Of a stretch of 64,000 nt of DNA, positions 12,557 through 25,181 are shown piece by piece. This DNA comes from Neoconidiobolus thromboides FSU 785 (taxonomy: Eukaryota > Entomophthoromycota > Entomophthoromycetes > Entomophthorales > Neoconidiobolaceae), in contig MU626266.1 in the NCBI GenBank assembly GCA_025603075.1, positions 124,001-188,000 on the forward strand. Direction: 5' to 3'. A model generated the notes under the pieces. That model searched no databases. It was not told the origin of the DNA and was given only the letters and a program-made list of their open reading frames with translations. A program made the position numbers and the translations under genes. Each line of letters begins with the position of its first letter. The first letter of the stretch is position 1.

Positions 12557-14718
12557 ATGAGTAAAAAGGCTAATTTTGATAATATCGGTATACAGGGAAG
12601 GTAATTAAGGGTAATATATAATCATGGTTATATTAAATTTTAATTAGACGAACCGGAGTTACTTTAAAGGAAATCAAAGTAGATGAAGATGGGATGCCTG
12701 ATTTTGATGATATGTTTGATGTGAGCCAAAAACCTATAATTAGCCAAGCCTTTGATGAAATTGAGTTTGATCAACTTCATGAATTTCCAATTGAAACCCA
12801 ATATGGGGATGATCTCAGTAATAAAATTGCTTTACTAAAAGACAATAAGCCAACAACATCAAATGAAAGCAATAACGAAGAAACATATAAAAAAGGCACT
12901 CATGGCTTGGATTCATTTGAAATTAAAGAGATAACAGACAATAACGTATTAAGTCAGAAAACTTTACTATCAAAGCAAGTCCCATTAAATAATAATAACA
13001 ATGAAATAGATGAGGAATCAAGTAAAAAAGAAAAAAGAACAATTCAAACCCCAACTCCAACTAGCACTACCTCACGAAGGAATACACCTCGAAAAGTCAA
13101 GACTGTGAACTACAATGAATTATATTTGAGCGATCCGCATAAACATTCAAAAATATATACCCCGAGTACAAAAGATAATAATGTGATTACGAGCCCATCC
13201 AAAAATCTACGCAGAAATGATAATGATAGAATTTTAATAAAATCAGAAAATAGGAATTTGGTAAAAAATAAGGCATCAGAAGACAATTCGAACATTGACC
13301 TTGAGGAATCCTTTGATCAATTATCGCTTAAAAATAGCAATATAATATCGCGAAACAAAACATTAGTACCAATCTTGAAAAGTGCACAATCTATAAATTC
13401 ACCAAGAAAAATAAATAATAATGGAAATAAAAAGACTATGCATGTATCTTTTAATGAAATTGAAAAAGAAATATGTAATAAATTTTATTTTTTTAAATTC
13501 AATTAATTTATTCTAATTAGCAGCGACGACCAGTATGAATTCCACTAAGAAGGGTAATTTCTAATTCTTATTATAACTAAATACATGCTAATTACTAGTA
13601 AAGATAACAATACAAGTAAGGAGCAAGATTTTGGAAATGATATACTTGATTCAATAAAAGATACTGAGGATCCAAAAAGCCCTGAGAACAAAGCCCCTAC
13701 AAAGAAAAGAGGGAAGAAGAAAATTCTTTTGAGGAAAACCAAAAATAAGACGCTAGCGGAGTTATATGACAACGACTTTGCCCTTAGAGAAGAAAAAAAG
13801 AAGTTGCCAACTCCTAAGATAGTGATTAAACCAAAAGAAGGATTTAGAACAAAGAGAGAGGCTAGAGCTAAGGCTCCAGAAAAGAAAAGAAAAAAAGACT
13901 TACCTAAAGTTAGTTTATTTTTTTCTCCAGCTAACGAAGATTATCTTCCTAGTGATTATTTTAATACTCCAAGTAAAAATGCTGGGAAGAAGAAGGGCTA
14001 TACACGTTTAAATGAAACTAAAGAAGTTGAAAACAAAAAACCAAGCACCAACAAAACAAAGAACGATAGTTCAAAGAATGATTTGACTAAACAAACTTCA
14101 GTTGAAGTGTCGACATCTTTGAATCAAAGAAGCAAAAATAAAAGCCCAAAGAAGAGGTCATTAGAAGAGCAGGAAAATCGAGAAGATGATGAAGCGACAC
14201 TGTCAGTAAGAAGAAGCAAAAGACATAGGATACAGCCACTTAAATTTTGGGAAAACGAACAACCAAGTAGCTGTAAAGATCGAGGAATTAATGAAATAGT
14301 TGAAGAAGATATATTTGATATAGGAGATAGCGACCTACCAAACAGTCAGAATGAGCCGATCAAAGGAGAGGTAATAAATTCAAATGGTATAAGGAAGGAA
14401 ATAGCTTCAATATATCCAAAGATTGAACCAATCATTAAAAAGAATTATAAACTTTACGTCAGTGCGCAACAACACCCCAATTTCCAAACTGGGCTATTAT
14501 GTATCAATCGCCAAAAGACAGAGCCATTGTCAGTTAAGTCCAAATATAGGATCGTTTATTTTGTTGCCCAAGGAAAAGTAGAGGTCACTGTTAATCATAA
14601 ATCTCATACTGTTAACATACATCAATCTTTTTCAATTGCACCTAATACTGCTTACTCTATTGCTAATTTAAATTTATCAGAATCAAAATTAACGTATTAT
14701 TTGGCAGTAGAAGGTTGA
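12557..14718 (+). CDS. CENP-C / Mif2 kinetochore protein
   Basis: Four exons (12557-12600, 12648-13474, 13521-13553, 13604-14718) join to about 672 residues. The N-terminus reads NFDNIGIQGRRTGVTLKEIK followed by DEDGMPDFDDMF, the conserved fungal Mif2/CENP-C N-terminal region. In yeast Mif2 the N-terminus contacts the outer kinetochore (Mtw1 complex). The middle is long, charged and Asn/Lys/Ser-rich. A CENP-C-motif-like RRSKRHRIQPLKFWENE lies near residue 490. The C-terminus (residues ~590-672; YRIVYFVAQGKVEVTVNHKS ... AYSIANLNLSESKLTYYL) is the Mif2 cupin dimerisation domain. The protein would bind CENP-A nucleosomes and bridge to the kinetochore. The tiny exon 3 (10-11 codons) is the least certain part; without it the two long ORFs are in different frames. 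Confidence 0.92.
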
Positions 14719-15110
14719 ATCTTATAAAGCTAAAGCACATGTAATTACAGACAGATATGCTATTTAAAAACTTAAAAATTAATACAACTTTATTTAGTTA
14801 CAGCTTAAATTATTTGCAGTTTTTCAAGGATTAAGTTATACCTTATCATTTAATAAATTAATTCTAATGCTATTTGATCATTGTTTCTTGTATTACAATT
14901 AAGAAAAATCCTGCCATTTTAATTACTGTGTTAATAGTGATATAGTCATCTAAAAATATTAAATATAAAATTCATAATGTTTACAATATTCTTAAAATTC
15001 TAAATTTAGAAAAGATTAAGGAATAAACTTAGTGATTTAAAAAGGGACTAAAATTAACCTAATGTAAATTCATATGCGAAAATTGAATAGTTTATAACTT
15101 AATATGCGTA
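14719..15110. other. Convergent 3' intergenic region
   Basis: About 390 bp of AT-rich sequence between the 3' ends of CENP-C (+) and cystathionine beta-lyase (-). No ORF, RNA or repeat was recognised. It must contain both polyadenylation sites. Confidence 0.6.
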
Positions 15111-16427
15111 TTAATTTAAAGGAGTAAGCCCAGCTACTTTGAAAGCTCTTTCTAAATCTTCAATAAGATCATCGACATGTTCGATACCTATACACAATCG
15201 TATAAGATCCTCTGGAAAGTTACGTGCTGCCCTAACCTCAGCCGGGATAGAAGCATGAGACATACTGCAAGGCATACTATATTTAATAATAAATAACTTA
15301 TCTACGAAAACAAAGATCTAAAATTACCTAATAAGTGAATTGATACAACCAAAGGATACTGATATGCCCCAAAGTTTAGTTGATTCTACAATACGTTCTG
15401 ATAATCCCACATCACCTGTTTCAATACTTAAAACAGCGCCTGGTCCATCGGCCATACTTTGATGTAGATCAAATTGAGGATGCGATTTCAAACCAGGATA
15501 ACGCACCTTTAATCCTAAATTTTCTAGATAATTCGCTATTTTAATAGCGTTTTTTTGTTGACGTTCCATACGCACTGCCAATGTTTTTACTCCTCTCATC
15601 AACAACCAAGAATCAAATGGGGACAAACCACATCCTGAAGCATTCACTATAAAATAAAGTTGATTTCCTAACTCTTCAGTTTTAGCCCCTATTACTCCAG
15701 CCATAAGATCATGATGACCACTTAAATACTTGGTACCCGAATGGTAAACGATATCAGCGCCTAATTCTAATGGTCGAAGTAGATAAGGTGACATCATAGT
15801 ATTATCAACTACTATTAAAGCAGAAGGATTTTTTTCATGTACTAGTTGAGCAATAGTAGGTATATCTGCAATTTTAATTAGTGGATTAGTTGGTGTTTCT
15901 AGTAAAACCATCTTTGTTTTTTCACTCAATTTTGATATCACAGAGTCGACTTTAGTTGTATCAACATGATGAGTAATGATACCGGCATGTGACTTTAAAA
16001 AGTTTAACAATCTATTTGTGCCTACAGAAATAGAGGTTAGCATATACTTATCAATGATTAATGATCAATAATCTTTAAACTTACCACCATAGAGATCATC
16101 TCCAGCAATAACTTCATCCCCAGATTTACATAATCTCATGATAACGTCTAAAGCTCCCATACCACTTGAAACTGCCAATCCTCTCTTTGCTTTCATTAAT
16201 TTTGCAAGATGAGTTTCAAGATGGGTGCGTGTTGGATTACCACTTCTTGAATAATCATACTCTCCACCTTCTGTCACTGAGTGTTGTTTGAATGTAGCAG
16301 TTTGATAAATTGGGACTGAAGCTGCGTTGTATGGATCTCTTATACCATCGGTACTATCAATATATACCACTTCGGTAGATAAATGGTATGGTTTTTTAAA
16401 GTTTGGGGAAGTTGGTGTACTGGCCAT
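15111..16427 (-). CDS. Cystathionine beta-lyase
   Basis: Three exons (16427-16085, 16021-15328, 15276-15111) join to exactly 400 codons. This is a PLP enzyme of the Cys/Met metabolism family. Visible landmarks are the SGNPTRTHLE motif (~residue 62), SSGMGALDVIMRL, GDDLYGGTNRLL, ETPTNPLIKIADI, VVDNTMMSPYLLRPLELGAD and the active-site Lys in HSGTKYLSGHHD (about residue 212). The C-terminus CINSLISMPCSMSHASIPAE ... EDLIRLCIGIE is typical of cystathionine beta-lyase (Str3/MetC-like) rather than gamma-lyase. It would cleave cystathionine to homocysteine, pyruvate and ammonia in methionine synthesis. No N-terminal targeting peptide is evident. Cystathionine gamma-lyase is the main alternative. Confidence 0.9.
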
Positions 16428-17402
16428 GGTAATTTAAGTATTGATAATAAATTAACAAATAATAAAAGAAATAAAAAAAATGAAGTTGATTTGTTTTGAA
16501 AAATATAAGTTATAAAGTGAACTAAGGTAATGTTATCTCGAATTCTGTGCTTTTATCTTGAATATATTTTTAATTACATTGTTTCATTAATTTGAATTTT
16601 GGTGATGAAATGCCTGAAAACGTGACTTCGAATGTCTTCATTTGGTGATTGTGTCATCAAGTTAGAGATTGCACCATTTTTTAAGAAGATGGTATCATTT
16701 TATGGAATAATTGTTAATTTTAGAGCTTTAGAAAAGTAGACACTTTTTAATAGGCTAGAATTAAATCCGACTTTTTGGAGTTTTTGCAGTTTTGCAGCTT
16801 TTCTAGTTTCAAAATATTTACTATAGCTGAAGAGTTAAAATATTAAAATAGTACTATTATTAAAATTATTGAATTTTGTTTAGCTTATCTAGTTTATATA
16901 ATTTATAGATCATTGAAAATTGGTATTTACATAATATTCGATTTTATATTTTTTTACATTCCTAGAAAATTTGTAAAGTATTAAATACCAATATCAAATT
17001 TTGTCTAAAAACTTCAAAATTATAAAAGTACAAACTCAATATTGAATTTTATAAAGCTTAATATACGAAAGATAGTCAGATTTTATTTGAACAAGCATAT
17101 GAATTTGTGGACTCAAAAGATATATTTGGTTTAAATATATTAAAAAATATTTTTTAATATCATAGATTAAATTATTAAATATAAAATTCAACTTAATGTT
17201 AATAATTTTGAAAATATTGCCATTTCAAATAAAAGGGTGCTAAAGAATATGTATTAGTAACGAGAAGGACAATTATTGATGATATTCTAATGCAATTTTA
17301 TAGTATGAAATTTGAAACATATACAATAGCTATTATGTATTCGTTTTCAGGCTTCTAATGCTGCCATATTTTTATCATAAGATGGCATGGTAATGAATTG
17401 AA
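16428..17402. other. Gene-free AT-rich interval
   Basis: About 1 kb upstream of cystathionine beta-lyase. It includes that gene's promoter; otherwise no ORF or repeat was recognised. Confidence 0.6.
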
Positions 17403-17505
17403 TATGTGAATGTATTCTTTTGCTTAAAAATTTTACTAACAATTTTTCCGTTCAAATACTACTTAAAAAATCGAAAGTAATGAAATAGAAAAAAAATCCT
17501 CGTAT
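17403..17505 (+). mobile_element. MITE-A copy 3
   Basis: TATGTGAATG at the left, ATCCTCGTATA at the right. The interior has TTTTACTAACAATTTTTCC. The core is decayed (AATACTACTTAAAAAA in place of AATAGCGCTTAAAAAA), so this is an older copy. Confidence 0.8.
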
Positions 17506-18095
17506 ACTATCACAAAGAGGTGCTATTTATACTTTGACTATACATGTCCCAGGAATATATTCTAAAATAACCATAAGACGAGCTACTCATATAATGATCC
17601 TTCAGTTGCTATATATTAAAGTATAAACCACTAATATCCAAGTCAAATATGTAAATTTTATTTTTTAATATTAGAATATAATTGCGTCATGGTTTGAGCG
17701 CTGTAGTATTTAGTCAATTTATTTAATCTGATTTATTGGAATCTTTCAAGCCTCTTATTTATTAGGGCTATTGGCGTTTTGTGACATTCATCTTGGTTCC
17801 TATAAATAGTTTACTAAAGCCATAAATATCGTTGACCATTTTCATCAGTTTTAGATAGTTTTATTATTATTATTTATTGTTTACGATAATCTCTCATCAT
17901 CTTTACTAAACATATTTTCTGACTATTTAGGTGATATTAGTCAATTCTCCCAATTTTATATTGTTTTATAAAGTTGCTTTATATGAAAAACTTAGATGAC
18001 GTATGTAAATTTCATTTATACTTTATATCATCATGTAATTGTAGATACAAGAAGAAGAATACAAGTTTATATTAATATTTTTAAACATCAGCAAA
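17506..18095. other. Gene-free AT-rich interval
   Basis: About 590 bp between two MITE-A copies. No feature supported. Confidence 0.6.
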
Positions 18096-18193
18096 TAGAG
18101 GTGTTTTTTTTTGGCTTTGTCACTCTCATTTTTTAAGCACTATTTGAGTAGAAAGATTGCTTATAAAACTCTTAACAAAAAAATACACTCCTA
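18096..18193 (-). mobile_element. MITE-A copy 4
   Basis: Degraded left end TAGAGGTG and right end ACACTCCTA. The core TTTTTTAAGCACTATTTGAG is recognisable. Confidence 0.8.
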
Positions 18194-18499
18194 TGTTTTA
18201 ATAGCTTTAGCTGTTAAGTATTTCACAGTATATCCGTGCAACTTTAAAAAATATAGCAAAGCAGTCAAATTTTGAGTTTTTGTTTATTTTGAAATTATGC
18301 GTTGCTATATTAAAACACTTGAAAGAAACTAGGAGTACATAAATTGTTGATAGTACATTTGAATAGGTAGCCTTATTAACACAGCTCATCATGTAATATT
18401 TATTAGCTTCAAAACTATGAATAGGGAACTAAATCAATGCTTAAAGCTTAAACTTAATTATTTATATTGAAAAACCGCTAAGGTGGTAAAAATTAAAAC

Positions 18500-19800
18500 T
18501 AAAACAGGTTACTATTGGTAGTAACAATACATTCATTAATACCTCATACTTCATTCTTCATTTACCCAAGCCGATATTAGGTTTTTTCTAATTCGTTTAA
18601 GAGCTACATGAATTTCTAAAATAGAAGGTGTAATAAGCAGTAAAGAAGTAGTAATTATGTTACTCGCATCTAAATCTATAGGCATTAATTCAAAGTGTTT
18701 AGCTTTAAGTATTTCAACATTTCGAAAAAGAGATAGAAAATAAAGGAATGCATTATATCTACTGTATAAATTCTCGGTCTTAATTTATTTCATATTTCTG
18801 TATTCAATTAAGTTATAGTCATTATTGATATTTAGGTTAAATTGGCTAAACAACTCACTATTAGATCCGTCTAAATAACTAATATGAATGAATTGAATGT
18901 TTGATGACAGAGAAATTGAAGGTAGTAAATCCATTCAACAGTTCGCAAATATATACCTTTTAAAGCTGATAATTTTAAAAAATCATATTTGGCTTCAAAA
19001 ATTATATCAAAGCGGCCCAAAGAAGAAAAACTAGCGCCTTTAGTTAAAATTATAATATTGTTTTCATTTTTATTATTAAAATAAACACTATATTGGAATG
19101 TTTTTTTTGGTTTCATTACTTTTTACTTTTTTAAGCGCTATTTGAGTGGAAAACTGTTAGTAAAATTGTTAAGCAAAAAAATACATCCCCATATCCATTA
19201 CTAATTTTATACTCCTCAATTGCTTTAAATCACCAAATAATCAAAATTGAAAGTATGGCTAAGATTTCTAATTTCTAATTTCTAGCCGTAAGTTTAAAAT
19301 AAATTTAGTAGGGGCCTCAATAAAGAGCCACCCAATATTAATTGTACTATATTTAAGTTATTAAATTTTCATTTAACTACATCCAATCCATCACAATCCG
19401 GTTTAACATTAGTAGATAATTTAAATGATTTAAGACTATTTGAGTTAAAGTAGTCAATTAAATGTTTAATAGTTATACTTACAATCTTCTTATTTGAATG
19501 ATTCAATTTGATATAAATAGCTTTCGAAAAAATGTAGCAAGGAATATATATTTAACTCAACAGTAAAGCTCTTCAACTTTAGTAATTTGGTCTTGATTTC
19601 ACTTACAAAACTACTATTGAAATCTCTGTTATTTCCATAGTGTATAGATACTAAATTGGGGCAATACTACAAGTATACAATTTCATGGTTGCACAAGTTT
19701 ATGTACTTCATTAGTGTTCCGTCTTTTATAATAAATTTCTTCTTGTAGTATTGATACTTGTAACGTTTCCCTCTTGATTTTAAGCAGAAAAAATCAGGTT
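18500..19800 (-). pseudogene. Decayed leucine-rich-looking protein (relic copy 2)
   Basis: Minus-strand relic of the family seen at 8.6-10.1 kb. From its 5' side it shows RYKYQYYKKKFIIKDGTLMK, then CPNLVSIHYGNNRDFNSSFV (~19.65 kb), and ends at ITTSLLLITPSILEIHVALK and NLISAWVNEE followed by a stop (~18.55 kb). Frames are broken by stops, and MITE-A copy 5 (19091-19193) sits in the middle. An 81-codon open frame (18871-19116) spans the MITE edge and a piece of the relic (FSSLGRFDIIFEAKYDFLKL). Function unknown. Confidence 0.55.
19091..19193 (-). mobile_element. MITE-A copy 5
   Basis: TATTGGAATG left end, ACATCCCCATA right end, intact AAGCGCTATTTGAGTGG core. It is inserted in relic copy 2. Confidence 0.88.
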
Positions 19801-20930
19801 GTATTTGATAGTCATACTTACAATTTTAAATAAATATTTACACAATGTAATTTAAGTAACTCGAATGAAACTAATAATCTGAATATTTTTCTAGTAAAAG
19901 ATTTGGCAATAAGTTGAATTATAGTAGCATTTGGAGATTAATTTAAACAAGAAAAATTTCGAGTTAAGTTTTTTTGCCCACAATTTTATTTTTATATGCA
20001 TAAATTTATTATGAATGTTCTTAATGAACCATCACTAGGTAATTTGTTGCAAATGTTCTTATACAAATTTCATATGAGCTAATCAGCTCGCAACCGAGTT
20101 ATTTAATATTCGAACTCTATAAAGAGAAACAAATTACTCTTTTGGATAAATTTCAAAGTTGATAAAGGTTCTTGAAATACAACTGTAATCTTTTACATAC
20201 TTTTGAAAGATAGTATAGAAGTAAAAGTAGGAATAATACTTTCTATAAATGATTATATATTGCTTAACACTCTATGATAACAGTTATAGATTAGTTGCTT
20301 AACCATTAAGTACGAATAACACTGTTGTTCAATATAACTGGATGTAACTTTTATTGAAATCACTAAATTAACTTAGAGAAAATTTCCAACCTTGTAATTA
20401 TGGTAAATAAGTATAAAATAAGCCATAAAAAACTTCATTTCGAGTATAAAAAAACTAATTACTACTTTATTTCAACTTAGATTTTGTAAACCAATTTTGA
20501 TTATTTATAGTTTTATATAGCATAAATACCCTGATTTGTAACCATCCATCGCTTCACTATATACACTTATAGCTATAGTAAAAGACCTAATATACAAAGC
20601 TGAAATAAAAGAATAAACCAATTGTTGATAAATCAATATCAAATCCAAGTATTAGTAGTGCAAAGCTACTTATTTTTTTTGATTGGAGAAAGAAAATGTT
20701 AGATTTAGTTCGAAATTGCCTTCTTATGTATTAATAAATAGGATTAAAATAATCGCATAGTGCTCTGACTAACTAAAATGTATATAAGATATACTTAATG
20801 AGTTAAAGACCCTATGTCTATAAAACTCTAACGTTCTACAAATGAATTATTAAGCTTTATCAGAACCTATGATGTTGGATTAATTCTAAAATAAAATTTA
20901 AATATAGTTTCAATCTATTTTTAATTTCTA
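19800..20930. other. Gene-free AT-rich interval
   Basis: About 1.1 kb with no ORF over 60 codons and no recognised repeat, ahead of the duplicated transporter unit. Confidence 0.6.
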
Positions 20931-21516
20931 AATTTAAATCCAATAAATCAAATATTACTTTTCATCAGTTTCATTGCCTGAATATTCGGTGTCTCAAATA
21001 TCCTTAAAGCTATGTAATTCATACTTATCAATCTTTAGATTTAAAAGCTATCGATTCGCTTGAAGCAACTGAAAGTTTGTTAAACTTGGCCAATAAAAGC
21101 GAAATAATTAAGTTTATTATTGTACTAAAATAGCTATAAAATTTAGTAAAAATAAAAATTACTATTTTAGTAAATTATTTTTCCCAACTCAATATTATAT
21201 TTTTAGAGTTTTGAAATTAAATAACTATTTTTATAAACTAAAGTAATATACCGACTTTATTTTTTTGATAAGCAAACAACATTTTTGAAGTAAAGATAAG
21301 AATACTGTTAATAATTAATTTCTACAATAATTCTTTAAGATAAATTTGTAACTATTTGTACTATAAGTTGTCCCTTCAGTATCTCAATAATAGAGCTTAT
21401 CAGTTATTATTAAAATTGTTGCAATCATAAGACTTTGATGAAACTTCAAGTAGATATTGAACCACTTTTTTCTACTTGAATACTGTACTGTTGCTGCAAA
21501 GCGCCTAGAGAACAAG

Positions 21517-21527
21517 TATATATAAAA
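21517..21527 (+). promoter_or_regulatory. TATA box of the first MCT-like gene
   Basis: TATATATAAAA about 40 bp before the ATG. The same AAGTATATATAAAA string occurs before the duplicate gene, which supports a conserved core promoter. Confidence 0.6.
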
Positions 21528-21566
21528 AGTTACTAAAAGTGAATAGATTATCAAAAAAATTCATTC

Positions 21567-22910
21567 ATGATGAACAATAATACTGTAAAAGTGGAAAATG
21601 AACCTGATGTGAAAGTAAAATCAAGCTCATCATTTAACTTGAATTCCTCGCCTGAAGGGATAAACATGGATATATCAGACGGTGAAATCGAAGGAAATCC
21701 AAGGTTAGATGGTAAAGAAGGTTGGATAGTAGTAATAGCTAGCTTTATGAACTTATTTGTAGTAGTAGGCATGGCATTTAGTTTTGGGGTTTTTATGCAA
21801 CACTATGCCGATGTGTTGTTTAAAGACCAAGTACCATTATCCACTTTAACTTTTATTGGAACTTTAACCACTTCTCTCACAACACTATTATCTGTATTTA
21901 CAGGAAAAGTAGCTGATAGAATAGGTTATCGTAATTCCATTCTTATTGGTTCAGTAGTTCTTCCTTTAGGGCTATTGTTAGCCTCCTTTAGTACAGAAGT
22001 TTGGCATTTATTTTTGACACAAGGTGTTATGACAGGCATTGGTGGTGCGATTTCATTTGTTCCAGCTATAAGTGCTCCAGCTCAATGGTTTAAAAAATAT
22101 ACTGGTTTAGCTACTGGGATTTGTGTTGCTGGATCAGGCCTTGGGGGCCTAATACTAAGTCCTATTATACAAGCTATTATCAGTAATTTAGGATTTAGAT
22201 GGGCACTTCGAGTTGAAGCTATTATTTCGGCTGTCATATTACCCATTAGCGCTCTCTTTGTAAAAGAAAGGGTGAAAACACCAAAAAAAGGCCCTTGGTT
22301 CAACTTTGGTATATTAAAAGACTTACGTTTTATTTCTTTGTTCCTAGGTGGCTTTTTATATTCATTTGGCTACTTTGTACCATTTTTGCTTATGGCCAAA
22401 TATGCTCGTTCTATTGATCTTTCTGAATCTCAAGGCGCTTTATTAATTGGATTATTAAATGGAGGCTCTGCTGTCGGGAGAATTTTGTTGGGTGGTTTAG
22501 GCGACCGTTTTGGCAAAATTAATATTCTTTTTGTTTGTATTGCTCTTACATCGTTTTTTTGCTATTTCATTTGGACATTTTCATTTAATTTTGGTATTCT
22601 AATTGCTTTTAGTATATTATACGGTATATCTTCTGGGGGCTATTTCTCTATGCTACCAGCAGTTTCAGTTCAGTTGTTTGGCGTAGAAGGTATTGCCAGC
22701 ATTAATGGGCTATTCTATTTTGGTACTGGGATTCCTTATTTAGTCGGTACTCCTATTGCATCAGCTATATTGTCTGCTTCAAGCCCAGACCCAAGCAAGC
22801 CTAATTATACACCAGTTATGATGTATGCAGGGACTTCTGCATTATTAGGAGGAGTAGCAATTCTCATTCTTAGAATTTTAGTTAATCGTAATGTACTTTC
22901 ACGAGTGTAG
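21567..22910 (+). CDS. MFS transporter, monocarboxylate-transporter-like (copy 1)
   Basis: Intronless, 447 residues, start MMNNNTVKVEN; either of two adjacent Met codons could be used. A polar ~50-residue cytoplasmic N-terminus is followed by about 12 hydrophobic segments. The TM1 entry motif LDGKEGWIVVIASFM and the TM4-5 motif FKKYTGLATGICVAG match the SLC16/fungal Mch-type MCT family. GKVADRIGYR and GRILLGGLGDRFGK are the loop 2-3 and 8-9 MFS motifs. It probably carries a small organic acid or related solute across a membrane; the substrate cannot be told from sequence, and fungal members are often not monocarboxylate carriers. It forms a duplicate pair with the gene at 26126, about 3.2 kb downstream, including its upstream sequence. 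Confidence 0.88.
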   Translation: MMNNNTVKVENEPDVKVKSSSSFNLNSSPEGINMDISDGEIEGNPRLDGKEGWIVVIASFMNLFVVVGMAFSFGVFMQHYADVLFKDQVPLSTLTFIGTLTTSLTTLLSVFTGKVADRIGYRNSILIGSVVLPLGLLLASFSTEVWHLFLTQGVMTGIGGAISFVPAISAPAQWFKKYTGLATGICVAGSGLGGLILSPIIQAIISNLGFRWALRVEAIISAVILPISALFVKERVKTPKKGPWFNFGILKDLRFISLFLGGFLYSFGYFVPFLLMAKYARSIDLSESQGALLIGLLNGGSAVGRILLGGLGDRFGKINILFVCIALTSFFCYFIWTFSFNFGILIAFSILYGISSGGYFSMLPAVSVQLFGVEGIASINGLFYFGTGIPYLVGTPIASAILSASSPDPSKPNYTPVMMYAGTSALLGGVAILILRILVNRNVLSRV

Positions 22911-23475
22911 CTGTATAACTACTTTAGTTTAAAAAATTGAGAATAAAAGGAATTTTTTAGGCTTCCAATTAACTATTTTATAAGAATCTTCTATTTAGTT
23001 TATTATTTTGTTTGGGCTTTATGCTACGTATAGTGACTGATAAAGTTAGAACGTTGAAATTTTTAGTATTTTTTATGTTCACGCAATTAATTTTTTTATA
23101 AAAATAAACTGCAAGTTAGTTGTAAATTAAATAAATTAATAAAATGACAAAATAAAAATTGCATCATTATATAGTTTTCATATCGTCATAAACTCATTTG
23201 ATATTCAATTCATTCCTCTCCATCGTCCAACCTGTTCCATGATTTCTAAAACCTAATTTTCACGGAACTATGCTTTTCTAGTCCGACTAATTAATTTCAA
23301 AAACTCTTCTTTACAAGATATGATCCTTCCTTTCTTAAAAGGATTTGACTATTTAGTAGCGAACAAATTTGTCTCATACTATCAATCCTGTTCATTTTTT
23401 GACTACGTGCCTCCTTAATTATTGTATACAATCACTTTCTCTTCAAATAAAACATAGTCTCTACGGCTTTTAACT
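22911..23475. other. Intergenic, no feature
   Basis: About 560 bp. A pyrimidine-rich and slightly less AT-rich patch lies at about 23200-23470, but no frame is convincingly coding. Confidence 0.5.
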
Positions 23476-23558
23476 TATGAGGGTGTTTTTTTGGCTTCAT
23501 CACTTTTTCCATTTTCTAAGCACTATTTAAGTGGAAAAACACAAAAATATCCCTTTAT
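23476..23558 (-). mobile_element. MITE-A copy 6 (internally deleted)
   Basis: TATGAGGGTG left end and ATCCCTTTATA right end. About 20 bp of the interior (the TTGTTAGTAAAATTCTTA part) is missing, so it is only about 83 bp long. Confidence 0.8.
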
Positions 23559-24420
23559 AAAAAAACCATACATTTCCATTAAGAGGGAATTTAGAGCATT
23601 AATAATTAAATAGCAACTAATGAAAACATTCGTATATATCAAAGTTAAACAAAAGCAAAATGTTTTATAGTGTAAAGTTCACCAAAAACCCTTAAATCCT
23701 TGAAAATTACAAATATTGCCTGAACATTTGTGAAAGATACAAATAGATTCTTCTCTTTATTTTTAATATAAATAGTTTATAAGCTCTCACATTTTACAAA
23801 TTAGTTTTGTACTAAAAATTTATTGGATACTTAAGTCTATTATGCTTCCAAAGATTAAAAAAAACTATTGAGGACTCTAAAATAAGTTAGTACTTTTATT
23901 TTTACTCAAATACTGCAAGACTTGTACAATATTTTATATATGTTTATAGTTTAAAAGCTTAACAAACAGAGTAAGGAAAAAATTACAAAAGCGTATAGCT
24001 CAGGGATACCACTTTGTGACTTTTAGTATTTTTCAAATATCAAGAGACTTGATAATAAAATAGTTTATAATATCATCACGGCCATGTTAATTTATAAAGA
24101 CAATTGATTTTGTATTGAAATAAGAAAATAAAAAAGATTTATTTATTTATGTTTTTTTTATATTTAGATTTTTTTGAGTTTCTAACTAAAAATTATAAAA
24201 ACTTGGTATGAGCTCTATACCTATTCTTAATTACAATTTTTCCCTCAGTCAATGCTATAAGAAAAACAAGTAAGTGTAATACCAGCGTTTAATAGAATAG
24301 TATACTACACTAATAAAATCGTTAATCTAAATCTAACAAAGCTTATGTTCAAACAATGTATTAAATAAATATATAAAAATTATAGTCAATTAACTTTAAC
24401 CCATAAAATTATTTGTTTAA
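23559..24420. other. Gene-free AT-rich interval
   Basis: About 860 bp between MITE-A copies 6 and 7. No feature supported. Confidence 0.6.
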
Positions 24421-24523
24421 TATGGTGATGTATTTTTATGTTTAAGAATTTACTAACAATTTTTCCACTCAAATAATGCTTGAAAATGGAAAAAGTAATG
24501 AAGCCAAAAAAAACACTCCCATA
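24421..24523 (+). mobile_element. MITE-A copy 7
   Basis: TATGGTGATG left end, ACACTCCCATA right end. The core has AAATAATGCTTGAAAATGG. Confidence 0.85.
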
Positions 24524-25004
24524 TCCTGTATAAGATCATATTGTGACACAAATTTCACTTATTGCCGTCTTATATACATAAAAATACTACTTGTTCCTAT
24601 CGATTGCTTAATCATATAGATATATAATAATAGTAAAATAGTTAGTACTCAAAACTTAATAGATAGATTTTAATAGGATTGAATAGCATAACGTTAAAAA
24701 TTTTATGATAACAACTAACAAGGCTTATAAACTTCGATTTAAAGAAAATTTAAAATACTGACTAAAAGTAGTTCCCTATTTCCTAATAAATAACATCTAA
24801 TTAGTCAGTAAAACGTAACTATAAAGTGCGGGCTACCCATAATCTAGGCTTGATACACCAATTTTTTTAACACATTTTATCTACAAAACTTTGGTATTTC
24901 TAAAAAGGCCTTAATTGTATTAATATTGCAATTGAACAATTTATAGATCAATATGAATGAAGTTCGTGATTTTTTCCTCTCGCTTTTTAAATTGAATTTA
25001 GTAA

Positions 25005-25181
25005 GCACGAATATTTTTTACTAATTGTCCTTTTTTGCTATTTTTTGAAATTTAGAAATTGACTAACTAGTATAAATATGAGAAAATATGTTTTTTTTTG
25101 AAGGAATTGAGTAATTGATTATATTTAAACTAAGGTATTTAGAAAATACAAAAAACGCCGAAGTAGTAAATATAAAATATT
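25005..25181. mobile_element. Inverted-repeat element family C, degraded copy
   Basis: Begins AATATTTTTTACTAATTGTC CTTTTTTGC, the same end seen inverted at 54600-54860. A poorly matching inverted end lies near 25150-25181. The element is old, and its boundaries are approximate. Confidence 0.35.
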